Positions 1 through 12,864 are shown, numbered from the stretch's first letter. The stretch: DNA of 64,000 nucleotides from Oegoconia quadripuncta (GCA_949316235.1 OX438754.1:8603501-8667500), one strand, 5' to 3'. A program made the numbers and translations. Notes: generated by a model from the sequence alone, not told the origin.

Positions 1-169
1 ACAACAAGCAATATTTCTTAGTCATCAGATTGAAAAAATATCTATAACCCCTAAAAATTTTAAATTAAATGTAAACCTGGTGAGATGCTCATATTTGTCA
101 TACCCTAATAAGGTGGAAAGCCGGTTTCCCGAGCCTAACTAAAGCATCGACTTTAACCACCTTCCAGGT

Positions 170-424
170 GTATACGTATAGTACTCTGTTTAGTTGGTGG
201 TAAGGCATTTTTAAATGACCGCCTGGCCACCATCTGGCCTAGCCTGGATGTTACCACCATCTTAACAAAATCTTCAGCCAAGTAGAAATGTTAATAGCAT
301 TACTGTGTGTTCCGGCTAAGATTGCCAGTTCTCCAAATAAGTCGAGGGTTCCAGGTAACCGTGCTTTCACCTTCGCCTCATCTTCCTATTGAGGTCAGTC
401 CTAACCCGTTATGCATAAAAAATA
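170..424 (+). mobile_element. SINE family A copy, head lost
   Basis: Matches the body of the most frequent repeat in this window: TTAGTTGGTGGTAAGGCATT near its start, ACCACCATCTTA in the middle, and a 3' end CCCGTTATGCATAAAA. The tRNA-like 5' head is missing and there are several small deletions, so this is an old 5'-truncated copy. Confidence 0.75.
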
Positions 425-841
425 ATACTTATTCAACTTTGTTTATACACTTTTTTTGTTTTCATGACTTATCACGAATCTTCTTACTCGTAGATTTGGC
501 TGTCACATTTGACAAACATTTGAAATATCTTATTGAAATATTTAAGAATAAGATTCTTTAAAATGTCTAGTCTATCCATCTTAAGGTCACGCATTACTGA
601 AATAAATACTGACCAACACACAACACCGTTAATCACATAACACCCGTCGTTTTTCGTCGGAGTTATAAAAAATTAAATTGTTTTATTTACTTAGCATTTT
701 TTGCTATTATCAAAGATACAAGACTAATTCAAAATAATAAAAACTCGAACTAATGCGAGTAAGATTCGAAACCTGAGGTGATTGAATGATTTTCGGATAT
801 TGTTCTTTTACCCGTGGTGTAAGACCTTCCATCATCCAAAT

Positions 842-1211
842 TCCACGATAAATAATTATTTACTTGAATACCAGCACCGTCGACTGTCATTTCATGGGGT
901 GTCTCCTTAAAGTTAAGTCGTTTTTGAATATTTAGGCCTAACTGATTTGTGATCAAAACCTATGGGTACCACTTCCCACTAACCAATAATGGGAAGTGGT
1001 ACCCATAGGTTTTACCACTTCCCATTAACCAATAATGGGAAGTGGTACCCGTAGGTTTCACCACTTCCCATTAACCAATAATGGGAAGTGGTACCCATAG
1101 GTTTTGATCACAAATCAGTTAGATCTAAATATTCAAAAACTACTTAACTTTAAGGGGACACCCCATGAAATGACAGTCGACGGTGCTGGTACTCAAGTAA
1201 ATAATTATTTA
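842..1211. mobile_element. Foldback element with three nested 46-bp hairpin units
   Basis: A large near-palindrome. Arms of about 115 bp (842..956 and 1104..1211) are reverse complements with only a few differences. Between them lie three tandem 46-bp units (968..1013, 1014..1059, 1060..1105), each with inverted halves ACCACTTCCCATTA and TAATGGGAAGTGGT around an ACCAA loop. Matching 68-70 codon open frames read outward in opposite directions from the arms (minus from 956, plus from 1104); they exist because the arms are copies and I do not regard them as proteins. The family is not recognised. Confidence 0.85.
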
Positions 1212-1514
1212 TCGGATAAAGATAGACTTAACAGGCAAAAACAAGAATGTCAAATTATGATTGATTTCGATTCCGATATTTTAAAGTATTGCAAACAGTT
1301 TGTGCTACTCAGATAAAGTACAATCGTTAAAACAATTTTCGGGGCCACTGTGATCCGTTTTAATGACTTTAGGTAATCTGAGCAATACAAAACTATTTTC
1401 AGTATTTTAAAACATCGGAATCTACATCAACTACAGCTTGATATTCTTATTTTTCCCTGTAGGCTTTATTTCAGTGCCAGCATTGTCGAATTTCATGTTT
1501 AGAATACCCCCTTC

Positions 1515-1806
1515 GAAGAGCGTCGGTGGCTCAGCGGTTTGGGAGGTCCGAGTTCAATTCCCAGGCAGGCCATGTACCAATGAGTTTTAAAATTAAATGT
1601 CATTACTTATGTGCATTTATCCGACTGCTCTTAAACGGTGAAGGAAAACATCGTGAGGAAACCTGCAGGCCTGAGAAATAAAAATTCAAAGGCATGTGAA
1701 GTCCCCAATCCGCATTGGGCCAGCTGGTGGACAATGGTCCATACTCCTTCATTATACGAGAGAAGGCCTATATCACTGCAGTGGGATGGTTGCGGGCTGA
1801 GATGAT
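1515..1806 (+). mobile_element. SINE family C copy, near full length
   Basis: Starts with a tRNA-like head: box-A-like GGTGGCTCAGCGG, then box-B-like GAGTTCAATTCC at about 1551..1562. The body contains ATCCGACTGCTCTTAAACGG and AACATCGTGAGGAAACCTGC, and the 3' end is GGCCTATATCACTGCAGTGGGATGG followed by GGGCTGAGATGATAAGGA. This is a common lepidopteran retroposon type. Two other copies in the window (27.1 and 56.6 kb) support family status. Confidence 0.85.
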
Positions 1807-2097
1807 AAGGATACCCCCTTACGGAACCATGAAAATTGTTATGCTGTAAATTTTATATTGTTGTTATTCATAGCGACAGAAAGATATTTAATAGATCGTT
1901 AACTTTAACAAGCTTTCGAGTATTTAGTATGTGCATAATATGTGTTGGTAAGGTCATATTATTAGGAACTTGAATTTTTTACAGAACTAACCCTTATACA
2001 GACAGAGACGATAGCCAAGACCTTTAAGGGTTCTTTTTTAATTGTTTGAAATGCAGAACCCTAAAACGTAGTCGGGTAAATAGTTAAACAATTCTTG

Positions 2098-2266
2098 TCA
2101 ACATCCTTACACATCCCCACTGTTCAAGCTCAACCTCATCTCACTAGTAAATGGTGTGGGCCATAATTCAATATGAGGCCCAGTGTAGACTGGCGGATAT
2201 CGTGGCAGACTAAAGGCAACCTGTCAGTCAGTGTTTATAAGCCGCATTTGTAGGGCATCGACTTGG
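2098..2266 (-). mobile_element. 5S-derived SINE family D, tail part only
   Basis: Shares the tail of the 5S-headed repeats: CCTTACACATCCCCACTGTT, then CTCATCTCACTAGT, ACCTGTCAGTCAGTGTTTATA, and CATCGACTTGGCT. The 5S-like head present in the 15.4, 37.8 and 61.1 kb copies is absent here, so this is a 5'-truncated copy in minus orientation. Confidence 0.65.
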
Positions 2267-3079
2267 CTAATTAAAAACAATTAACTTGGCTTGATTAAAA
2301 CAATATTATACTGTTTGCGTAAAACCGAATAAATAAATAATTTACGTACTTACACATAGATTAAATAATAAATAGACCTGATTAGTAGCGATCACAGAGC
2401 CAGCCAATACTTTGGACCTAGGATCAGTCTCTCTTCTGACAGCCTTCTCGTTACGATTCCATAAAAAAATGTATTATTATTATTCCCACTATAAATTAGG
2501 TACTTACATATTTGGCTTATGTCAGGAAATAACATTTACGTATCTGTTATAAAATAAGAAAAAATACCAATAAAAGTGGTAAAATTTATACACCTGACAA
2601 CACTAACCATCACACATTCAAAACTTACACGATCAACAGTGACCCTTCAATGTGTGCGCACATCCTATACTTATCCGTGATTATAATCGTTCGCTTGTGT
2701 GAGTTAGTACTGCGTTGGACATGTATTAATGGGATTGGCGTATACACACATCTATATGTGGGTGTATGTAATTATAACATGGTAATGGTTTTTTAATAAG
2801 CTTCCAACTTTTTTGAGACTGTCATTTTTTGTTCGTCGTCTATTTCGATTCTAAGTACCTACTTACGTATTTAAAAATGACAGAGGTTTTTAAGTACGAT
2901 TGGAAGATACTTGGGAAATGTATAGACAATGGTCATTCAGATAATCTCTAGACAATATACCTAAGTAGGAGCAAAGCACAAATGATATTGTGGTCTTTAA
3001 AGTTTAATTTCAGCGCCATCTGTAACTTTAGACTGAAACTTATTGCAACTAAATTTCACTAGACACGTATATAAAAACA
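2267..3079. other. AT-rich intron sequence, nothing recognised
   Basis: No open frame, RNA gene or repeat that I recognise, apart from one CTCF-core-like word at 3013..3021, listed separately. Confidence 0.5.
3013..3021 (+). promoter_or_regulatory. CTCF-core-like word GCGCCATCT
   Basis: Exact match to the core of the insect CTCF motif (AGRTGGCGC read on the other strand). It lies just left of the MITE at 3080, in otherwise unannotated intron. Core match only; occupancy cannot be judged from sequence. Confidence 0.3.
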
Positions 3080-3421
3080 TTAAGAGGGTTTATTCTGTCC
3101 AGTGGCACCCCTCAATGGATTAATTAATGTTTCTTTTTAAATACAAAATAAATAGCTTTGCAGCACTCGAGAAACCTAAAAGCTAAATACAAATACTACA
3201 TAAATAGCTCAAATTATTGTTATTTTCGAGAATTTGTAATTATTGATAAAAGCGGCCACTTTTTTATAATCGTGAATTCTGAAAAATATCCCCTATCAAA
3301 GTTATTTAGGTTTTATTTATTTAGCTTTTAGGCTTCTGGAAAGGGGGGTAGAGCGATATTTTTGATTTATTCTATATCTAAATCCAATGATGGCACCACT
3401 GGATGGAATAAACACTCTTAA
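3080..3421. mobile_element. MITE with TTAA at both ends
   Basis: Terminal inverted repeats: TTAAGAGGGTTTATTCTGTC at the left matches the reverse complement of the right end (GACTGGATGGAATAAACACTCTTAA region) with few mismatches, including the inner words CAGTGGCACC and GGCACCACTGG. A second inner inverted pair (CCTAAAAGCTAAATA near 3175 and TATTTAGCTTTTAGG near 3318) extends the fold. TTAA at each end may be the target duplication, as in piggyBac-type elements, or part of the terminal repeat. No coding capacity. Confidence 0.7.
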
Positions 3422-3689
3422 TTAGAATAATGTTTGTAGTTTGTACAAGAAATAAATCTAAAATCAATTGACCAAATGGAGGCAAGTAACTTTCGGGAAT
3501 CACTTTCATATACATATTTACGAACATTTCTAACAAAAATTTGTGCAAAACAAAATATAAATCGTGTAGAAATTTCGAGATTCCTGTCGACGTCATCCAA
3601 TGGAAGAGTTGGTGTAATTTGTCAATTGTTGGTCATTAATCGTATTATGTTATAAAATATATCTAGGTATTAAATGTAGTAGAAAGTAT

Positions 3690-3831
3690 ATCATCAGATC
3701 TTCACCAAGCAGACTGTGAAAGTGCATCATCAGATCTAAGACCAAGCAAATTGCGAAAGTGCATCATCAGATCTTGACCAAGCAGACTGCGAAAGTGCAT
3801 TATCAGTTCTTCACCAACTGCGAAAGTCTGG
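3690..3831. repeat. Minisatellite, about four 36-37 bp units
   Basis: Direct tandem units beginning ATCATCAGATCT and ending GCGAAAGTGC: starts at about 3690, 3726, 3763 and 3799. Units vary by point changes and a one-base insertion, and the last is shortened. The units are contiguous with no unique spacers, so this is a minisatellite and not a CRISPR array. Confidence 0.85.
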
Positions 3832-4126
3832 TATAGTTAAGAACAAAGACGTGGGTTTGAAGTTTCTATATTATTCTATATTCTATATCCAAATATTGGC
3901 CTGTTCTCTTCAACACCGTGTATCTATGGGATAATATGGGACCACTCTGGTGGTATACCCTTTCAGAGAATAGAAAATTTTATTATCGGTTCACATATCG
4001 CTTATAATCAGTTCACTTTTTGGAAGTTGGTTAAAATTAGTGCTTAATTTTCACATTCAATATTTAAGATTTATTTGTACCTATACCTAACTATTATATC
4101 TTATTTTTTTCTTTTGCACATACACA

Positions 4127-4366
4127 CAGCGCCATCTAGTTCCACACTAAGCTTGGGACTTGTATTATGAACACCAGATGGTTGATAAACTACATAAATA
4201 TTTTTTTTTTTGTAAATTAATACATATATAAATGAAAAACATCCATAACTCGGCAACACATGTCTGTATTCATCATACATACATATGCCCCTAGCGGGAT
4301 TCGAACCCGCGTCCTTTTGGTATAGCAGCCAGAGTTTCTTACCACTACACCAAACAGGTCGTCAAA
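4127..4366 (-). mobile_element. SINE family B copy (subfamily carrying a CTCF-core-like word)
   Basis: On the minus strand the tRNA-like head is at the right: GGTGTAGTGG-like box A near 4350 and GGGTTCGAATCCCGC (box B) near 4300. The tail contains AACACCAGATGG and AGCGCCATCTAG when read on plus. The same tail occurs alone at 49.04 kb in the opposite orientation. Confidence 0.8.
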
Positions 4367-5659
4367 TTCGTTATTATTATTAGTTCGGTAAATTTTAAAA
4401 ATTTCAATACTTGCCAGCTATAATCGCAATAATAATAATTTAATTACGTATGCACCGATTCCAGAAAGTGTATGTGTAAAAATATCAACAGCTGTATCCT
4501 CTAACATACCAAGTTCAAACAACTGAACTTAAAAATAATATCAGATGAGCAAAAACGCCATTCGTCAATGTCGGACGTACTGCCGGGGCAAACCGGAAAG
4601 TTGGTACCAAAACAGAATTAGAAATGTATTTTTATCTGTCACTGCACCCCTCTACAGATAAAAAAATCTTTATGCAAATAATAGCACGTGTAAAAACAAG
4701 GGGAAGTAGGAAAATGCACCTTTTAAAAAATAAAAACATTCGGTTTTTCTTTAATGGCTCAAGATTCCTGGGGTAACTTTGTTTGGGATTTAACGGGAGG
4801 GAAGCGTGACGACAAATTAATGTGTAATTTGAAACGACGTTAATTTCAACAGAATGAAGTTAATTGCATGAAAAAGCGTAGTGATTTAAGAAATGGTTCT
4901 GATGTTACTGGATTTTTTTATGGTATGATCGATATACGATAGGGCGACTGGTGGAAAATCTCACGGCCCAGTCTTACTAGCCAATACATATGTATAACCT
5001 GCAAGAGATAAGGTCGATGCATCTATCTGAAATATTGGGTCTTTACCTATGAAATTGAAGTTTTTTTCCTTCGTTAATCATATGTACCAATTCCTGTGAT
5101 TTTCAAAGCTATATACAAATTTGTTTTTTATTTGGAAAATGGAATATTATTTTAAGGATTCACATGAAATATTTTTAAATTTCTGGTCTAAATCACATAA
5201 TAAAAAAAAATTTAACAGAGTTCTTTTCATGTGCTTCCCATAATCATTTCTTAGATTCGCTGAACGTTTTATAAAGCGGTTACTTTTAAAATATCCGATA
5301 ATACACACAAAGTTTAGCTAAATTTGGATTTGCCGTTCCCAAAAAAAAAAACAATAATCTTTGTATGGAGAAAACAGTCTGAAATTCTTCATACAAAACG
5401 CCAGTTTCATAGGTAAGGACGTAATGTATGTAATAATGTACCTAGTGTATCGGTGATTGTATGCGAACATCAATTCAATAAACAAGTACAGACTCTGTTA
5501 GTAGTGTTGACTAACAACCATAGATGCTGCCATCTGTCAAAATAACACCATGTTTTAGTACAGACGGATTGGACTGTAGTGGTGAAACAGTGAATTACCA
5601 ATGTCAATCACTTTGCTCCAGACTCCGCAATGTTGTTTACGCCATTCTATATATATAGT
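4367..5659. other. AT-rich intron sequence without genes
   Basis: I see no protein-coding frame, RNA gene or recognisable repeat of note here. Homopolymer runs near 5207 and 5340 are the only simple-sequence features. Confidence 0.5.
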
Positions 5660-5849
5660 TGTTAAGTAAAGATGAGGCCGAAGGTGGATGCATACTTATC
5701 TGGAAACCCCATCTTATTTGGGGAACTGGCTATTTTATCTCTGACAACCGGAACACAACAATGCTATTAACATTGCTGTTTGGCGGCATACTTAGTTAAG
5801 ATGGTGGTAGCTAGCCAGGTGGACAATTTAAATGCCCTACCACCAAATA
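5660..5849 (-). mobile_element. SINE family A fragment, minus copy of an inverted pair
   Basis: Reverse complement of the family A body: GTAAAGATGAGGCCGAAGG, ACAACCGGAACACAACAATG, AAGATGGTGGTAGCTAGCCA. Lacks both the A-rich tail and the tRNA-like head. It faces the plus-strand copy at 5926, with a spacer of about 76 bp. Confidence 0.8.
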
Positions 5850-5925
5850 GAAGATTGCCACTGAAACTCCTTAATGGATTTTATACGAGAATTACTGGCC
5901 TTTGTACTACTGAATATTTTTTTTT

Positions 5926-6258
5926 AACCGCCTCCATGGAGCTATGTATACAACTTAGGGTTTACGAGTCGGAGGTCGCGGGTTCAATCCCCAGCGGGGT
6001 ACATATGTTCTGTACTCGGTTTAGTTGGTGGTAGGGCTTTTTAAATGTCCGCCTGGCTAGCTACCACCGTCTTATCTAAGTCTGCCGCCAAACAGCAATG
6101 TTAACAGCATTGTTGTGTATCGGTTATTAGAGATAAGATAGCCTGTCCCACAAATAAGATGGGGATTCCGGCTCCATACGCTTCCACCCTCGGCCTTATC
6201 TTCACTTAACATCAGGTGTGATAGAGGTTAAGTGATAATCGGTTGTGCATATAATAAA
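5926..6258 (+). mobile_element. SINE family A copy, near full length
   Basis: tRNA-like head AACCGCCTCCATGGAGCTAT, then box B GGTCGCGGGTTCAATCCCC near 5974..5994, body with CCGCCTGGCTAGCTACCACC, and a 3' end GGTTGTGCATATAATAAA. Forms an inverted pair with the fragment at 5660, so a transcript through both could fold into a long hairpin. Confidence 0.88.
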
Positions 6259-6276
6259 TGTACCAAAAATTCAATA

Positions 6277-6285
6277 GCGCCATCT
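6277..6285 (+). promoter_or_regulatory. CTCF-core-like word GCGCCATCT
   Basis: Exact core word in the context ATAGCGCCATCTAGTAA, just 3' of a SINE family A copy. Weak evidence on its own; listed because the word recurs in the window. Confidence 0.25.
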
Positions 6286-6612
6286 AGTAATAGAAACTGA
6301 CACTAACAGCTTGTTAAGGTCGCTTAATGAATTAGTTATTCATTGCGCGGAAAGACCTTAGCATATAAGCAATCTTGGTAGAGTGATTCACCATCTTTAT
6401 GGATTACGACAATGTAAGTCATTATGGTTGTTTGTTTCTGGTAGATCATCGGCACAACGTATGCTACTGCAGCCTATCAATGTTAGTTCAATATATCTCT
6501 TCTATGCGTCAGACTATGACAGCTCCATGGTATACTAGCCATCCAATATAAGGTTAAGTACTTTTTTAAACTATTATAAATTTTATTGTTTTATAGTAAT
6601 ACTGGTGTTTCT

Positions 6613-6940
6613 CTTTTTTTTTTATACACGACGGGTTCGTACTTGACCTCAATCAGACCTGATGTTAAGTGAAGATGAGGTCGAAGGTGGAAGGGTACTG
6701 ACCCGGAAACATTTGGAGTACTGGCTATCTTATCTCTGACAACCGGAACACAACAATGCTATTCACATTGCTGCTTGACGGCAGATTTAGATAAGATGGT
6801 GGTAGCTAGCCAGGCGGACTCTTTATATGCCCTACCACCAACCAAACCGAGTAATTAAACATGTACCCCGCTGGGGATCGAACCCGCGACCTCCGAATCG
6901 TAAACCCAATGTTGTTTATATTGAGCCACGGAGGCGGTTA
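6613..6940 (-). mobile_element. SINE family A copy, full length, minus strand
   Basis: T-run and CACGACGGGTTCGTACTTGA at the left (reverse of the tail), GGGGATCGAACCCGCGACCT (reverse of box B) at about 6872..6891, and TTGAGCCACGGAGGCGGTTA (reverse of the head) at the right end. With the copies at 5660 and 5926 it makes three family A insertions within 1.3 kb. Confidence 0.9.
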
Positions 6941-7324
6941 AAAATGTAAATGATGTAGGTAAATCAATTGACAATTCCACATTGAGCTTAAGAATAAACG
7001 TAGAGTTGTAGGAGTCTTATCCTTAGCAGGAACCCCGTACACCAGGTAACTAGGCGCTGAAACACAGCAAAAAGAAAGTTTCAGGAATGAATAGGTTATC
7101 GCATCCAGTCAATGCGTGGAAATCCGTCTGCCAAACAAAAACCCAACCTACACTCATTTACAATGCCATACTATGTTTAATACAAAGCGATTCGAGCTTT
7201 CAGTGGCAAACGGAGAAAATCAGAAGCAGGCACCAAAACAAATTCTCGTATTCAATCATCGGGCGTTCACAAAGGCCTCGGGGCTGATAACTGAACAATG
7301 AAATGTAACAAGTCGTCTATCCGG

Positions 7325-7440
7325 CATTGTATGCGAGGGGCGACGGGTGAGGGAGGGAGCAAAGGGGGGATTTCCATTATATTTCCATTTCCACCTCGAT
7401 TCCCGGCGACTTATCGCGGCCTACCTCTCGGACTAGGTAA
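7325..7440 (+). promoter_or_regulatory. GC/purine-rich patch ending in a plus-strand splice donor
   Basis: GCGAGGGGCGACGGGTGAGG followed by purine-rich and then C-rich sequence, unlike the AT-rich intron around it. It ends CGGACTAG/GTAAGTC at 7436, a strong plus-strand donor. It could be an enhancer or an exon of an antisense transcript; there is no coding evidence. Confidence 0.25.
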
Positions 7441-10400
7441 GTCTATCTTTCTATGCCGTTAGTCAGTGGGGCCATACGTCAAACTGTATAAGTGTAGAAG
7501 TAAAAGTGTTTCATTGCTACAAAATTTACTGTAGTTTAACACGAAGTATATCTAGCTTGAGATATTGAGGCTAGTTCTTTTAGAAGTTCACATGCATGTC
7601 TCTGGATTAAATTAGTCACACGCCCGCTGAGAAATTAATAACAAAACACGATCGCTAAATGTATCACAACATGCCTCGTCATTTCCTGCTACAGAAACAG
7701 ATTATGTAGAGTGTTTATTTATTGATATTAATTATATATTGAGGGCATCCTTGTCGTGGTGGTGCAGACAAAGTGAAGTTCTTGGGAAAGGTTAGAGTTC
7801 GACTCAGTCATAAAAATTTTATGTACCTAAGTAGGTACATACCTACCTATTCTAGCAAAGCCAAGTAATGAAAAAAGAAATCAGCACATCTGAGATAAGC
7901 ACCTCAGGTAAATAGGAAAGACGATGGAAAACCACTCCATTAACTTCAAAGATGTCCATTGTCAATCAAAATTCTCCACGTGAAAGAATTACTTTATTCT
8001 ACATACTTATATAGGATTTTTTTTTTATTCTGATAATTCAACTAAATTTTGCAGGACGATATACTGATTTCAAGCGAGCGAAGCCGAAGGGAAAGGTTGT
8101 TAAACACCTATATATGTTACGTAATGTACCCATGTATTTAGGTGATCTGACTTTGTTCTGACTTTGGAACTACATCAAATTACCAGAACAATCAGTTGAT
8201 TTTCCAATAAGGAACTTTATTATCTATGGGTAGCTATATTATGTAGAAGGTAAAGTGAGTTGCATATCATCAAGTATATATCAGGTACTCGTAGGATAAT
8301 GTTTCCCAATGATTAATGACCTGTTCGCTTCGGAACAGGCATCGTGTTCTATTTCTAAACAAACCATGCACAGCACACCGATTGGTCCGATTTTTTTCAA
8401 AATGGCAGCCAAAATTTGAAGATAATTAATGAGCGAACGGTTTCAAGTAGATAACACGAGTTCTTTAACGAGAGGCTTAAGTTAAGTGCGAGTATTTGCT
8501 ACCGTATGCTTGAGTGGAACATATTTTTCATACCCTAACTATATGTTATTTGCTGTTTAAAATATCGTTAAAATCTTTTTGGGTCTTGTTTGTCTGATGA
8601 TGGATTTCCTTACGCCTTCTTGTCGTCATGAAACTATCTGCACCCATTCATAACAGAGTTTAGTCACCGTATTATTAATCTTTTACGCGTATGAATTTCA
8701 CAAAATTTTATTCTATGATTTATTACACTATATATCAGCTAACTTTATCTGAATGTTCATACAATCTATCTCTATCTCATCAAGATATGAAGCGTATCGA
8801 AGTTCCAAATTAATTAACTAGTGCGTCCAACTCTGCTCAGGGTGGCTAGTTGTGAACTAAGTCAAAATTGGCACATCTTATCAGGCATCTGGGCCGGCGA
8901 GAGAAGGGTTATGACATGGGTTCTTCCAAGTCGCCAGAACTTGTACATTGTTGGCCGTAGATTGTTGGAACATCCTACGCGATTAAACGTAGAGACAGCA
9001 AGGATAGTTAGACTGTTTTTGTCAGATAGATATTTAAATTTAAATTATTGTACCTATATAGTATAAGAAGTCCACAATTGATTTACTAGTATTTCCAGTA
9101 GTTTCGCTGGAGTTGTCCCTTGACAATTGGTACAACTGGTATTATGCTTTTTAAAAAATTTATAATTAATGAAATTCGAAAAGTACAGTTGACGGAACTT
9201 CTATGAATAGAAAAATCCGTATAGTTCTGGAATTATTGGTAATACATACATTCCACTATGGACTACTGTAGTAGATCACTTGTGCATTGAATAAATTTTA
9301 AAATAAACCTTTCTGATGAACTCAATGTGTAGGATAAGGCTCTATGGCAATACGAGTACGTATCTATGTTTGTCTTTTTAAATGTCTTACAAATCCACCA
9401 ATTTCCTGGTATCAAAATAGGATACTATATGTTATGAAAACCAGGTAAGAACTCTGAAAGCCTTATTTAGAACACTGAGGCCTGCGAACGAAGAAAACAC
9501 GTTAAAAATAGAAAACTCTGAGCTCCTTTGGCGGCTGGACAAAATGGTGGCAGCATTTCCTCATTGAAAATAACCAAGCTTATCCTTAGTAACAGGCAGC
9601 ACCAGCGCTGTAGTTACCCTTTGTACCGATGGGGTGAGAAGTGAGCTTCTAAAACAGAATGTGCACTAATCTCCATGGGACCCATGCTCTCAACAGCGAA
9701 GGGTACGAAATCGTAAATGGGGGGGTTTTGACTTACTATATTATTTACTATATCGACTGCGGCGCCCACTGTCTGAGAGGTTAAGGATAGATAACTTTGA
9801 TATAACTACGATAGTGTGTGCAATACGTGACGTCTCAGGCCTACGGCTTCCCATCCCACTATAAAATGTGCGTTATCCTTTTTGGTCTTTTATCAGCACC
9901 AGATCCTGTCATCTCGACACCAATTTGCCCGGCACACCGATGGTGGTGAAGACGCGATGAAAGATAATTATGTCATTCAAAGCTGCACCGTTGCGGGAAA
10001 GGCCTCTGTTATAGCCATAGGAACTCAAGTCATCTGCAGTGCACGCTGGTGCAGTGCATAGCTGGAACACGCTGGTAAAGAATTGGTACCTACTGATAGA
10101 AGTAATGCGATGGGTATAATGCGGCTATTGAAAAATTCCGCCAGTATCCATTAGTATTTACAGGCAGACAGGGTATTATCGGAGGAAACTCTAGAAGTTG
10201 GCAAGAACTAGCTGGTAGAATGGTGCATCCCAAAGCCATTGAGACCTTACAAGGAGGTATTAGAGCAGCAAGTTTCTATGCGTTCTGGGCTTCGGTACTT
10301 GTCGAATATTCTTATTCCAGAAGAGAACTTGAGAAAGGATTACATTTAGCATTTATGATATGTAAAATTATTGCTCTCATTTTTGCTAACGTTACCGATC

Positions 10401-12800
10401 TTATGATACGTCAGTAGTTTCCGTTATCTGTGACAGCAGTTAATGAATAAAAGCCCCAGTTCGGTCGCATCGTCTGAGTGTTCAATTTGAGGCGGACGAT
10501 CATGAATATACTTACCTACTACCTTATAACAGTTTGTTTAGTATCTGGATCTGGTACAATATAAAGTGTGATATTGATAGGTAGATAATGTAGTCATCAA
10601 CTTATTTAAATATGCGAGGAAAAATAATTAGAGAAGAAATTGATACAGACTTCGGCAGAAGTCGAACCTGCGTTATACGTCTTTTAAACCACGAAGCTTT
10701 TATCTCGCAACACTCTTGTTTAGGGATCCGTACCCTAAGGGTCAAAATGTTGATTTGTTTTGTTTCGCTTTGACCCAAAACTTAATGTTGTAGTAATTAC
10801 ATGAATTTTAAATATAATTTTGAGGTCGTCCGTACCTACATGTAAAAGGGGAAGCAAATTTTTTTTTGTTTGACAGAGGCTTATCCGTCATTATGTAGAA
10901 TATGGTTGTATTTTTACGTTATTTTATTCGATTGATATTAAGTTACAATACTGTAAAATTCGGGAATTTTCGTATTTATTTCAAAATCTATAAGTAAGAC
11001 TTACCCAGCATTTGTTCGAATCATTCTAATAGAAAATTAAGAAATGCCTATACTAAGCATTTGTCTAACTTGAATAATTAGTGATACCTAATAGTATTCA
11101 TATGTTACTAACAGCCTTATTTTTGCGATTTACTAAATCTATAACCGTGTAGGTAAGTAAGTAACATTATTCTAATTACAGAACCCTACCCTGCGTTTGG
11201 TCTGACACGCACTAAACCGGATTTATCCATACTAGTTACATAATATGTGTAGTAGTAAATAGTTGGTATATTATACTATTAAAAGATTATAGTGTAATAT
11301 GTTAGTGTATATTTTAAGTCGCTATGAGCTGAAGACCCATCAATACAATTGGTAATTGTATATTTCTAATGAGATGTCAGTTTCTTCATATGAATTTCCT
11401 GGTGAGTGACAGAATTTTTAAAGGGGGCTCGGAAACTTTCCGCGGCGTCCAGATCCGCCGTTTTGATTTTCTCTTAGTTACATACAGACAAAGGAAAGAC
11501 GTCGTATAACATAATGTTCTCAATGTGGACATAAAGATTGTAACTCATAATATTTTGAGTCATTAAGTTTAAATATAATCTCCAATTCAAATGTACAAGT
11601 TTAATTGATCGACTTTAAAGAAAACCAGTAATTCGGCAGTATATACAAACATTTCTAAACCCCTTTAAGAATGACCACCTATCACCTAATGTCTGTCTCA
11701 GGGACCAAATGAATTGCTCCTTCATTTTTTCATACCCTGACATAAAGATATCCATCGTATAAAATCGCATGTAAATAAATAAATCTCAATGCACGTTTTC
11801 CAATGTGAACATAAATAATTTATGGTCATTATCAACCCACATTAGTGCAACACTAGATATAGGTGACGTCTTCCAAGACGTTCTACAAGGACAGACTGAA
11901 CAGACAGATTAAAGGCAGTATATTACACCATACATCAACATCCTAGAGAAGCCCACTGAACATAAACCTCTCACCATGGCCCGATTTGCATCGCTTTGCC
12001 CAAATCGCTACGTTGGGCAGGCGGGTTGGCGTTCACAGAATTTTTTCCTCGGATTCCGGACTAATAACGCAGTTGTCCAACTCATGATCCTTTAGTGCTA
12101 CGACACCTATCTACCAACAGGGGAGTGTAGGTATACCTACTACTTATAATTGTTGCAAAAAATATTCCTCACCCAAGATTGCAAAGCCAAGAGCAAGATA
12201 ATAATTATCTTCAACTTAATACTTTACATGATAGACAACAACAAATCACTGGAATCACTCTTTACTATATATACTATATTTAAAGGTCAAACTTTCACAA
12301 AAGTCGAAGTAAAGTGGACTCGAACCTTGTTCCGGCCCGCGCGAAAATACATGCAAAACTAAAGTTCCAACCCAAAATTCCAACAGCGCAATTTGAGTGA
12401 TCTCAGCAATTACAATAGAATCCCTAAATCAAGGGAGTAGACTATAAATTAAATCTCAGACAAATTCAAAAACAGTAGGAGACGGTAGCGCAACTTGAGT
12501 TCGCTTTGTTCACCACCCGTTGTCAGCAAAACAGAAGGTGAGCTCCTTTGTGCTGGAGTTGTAAATTTTATGAAAAGTGAAATTCCTTTTGAATGCCTGT
12601 TCGGTTCCATAAATTACCACGGAACAGAAGGAAGGGTATTGTTTCTCCCACTTATTGTCTCTCATCAATGCGCACGTAAAGCGAAAGTGTTTTTGCAAAT
12701 TTGCGAATCATGCTTTTGCTACCTGCATTCGCATTAAACGTTATTGACGACAATTACTTGTAGGTTTCACTTTTAAAATCAATGACTTGAGAACTAATTT
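7441..12800. other. Antp intron, no gene recognised
   Basis: Frames such as 8821..9066, 10220..10417 and 12495..12737 (plus) are short, resemble no protein I know and have no coding-like neighbours. A box-B-like GGTTCGACTTC on the minus strand near 10655..10665 hints at an old SINE head, but not enough to call one. No homeobox is present. Confidence 0.55.
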
Positions 12801-12864
12801 TTACATTCGATTCGCTGTGGGTGGTTTAGTTTTAGTTATATAAAAAGAAGTGGATTAACGAGCG

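Noticed and set aside
3690..3831. Possible CRISPR array
   Set aside because: Units of 36-37 bp are contiguous without unique spacers, and the genome is animal.
8821..9066. 81-codon plus frame
   Set aside because: No homology that I recognise and no supporting context.
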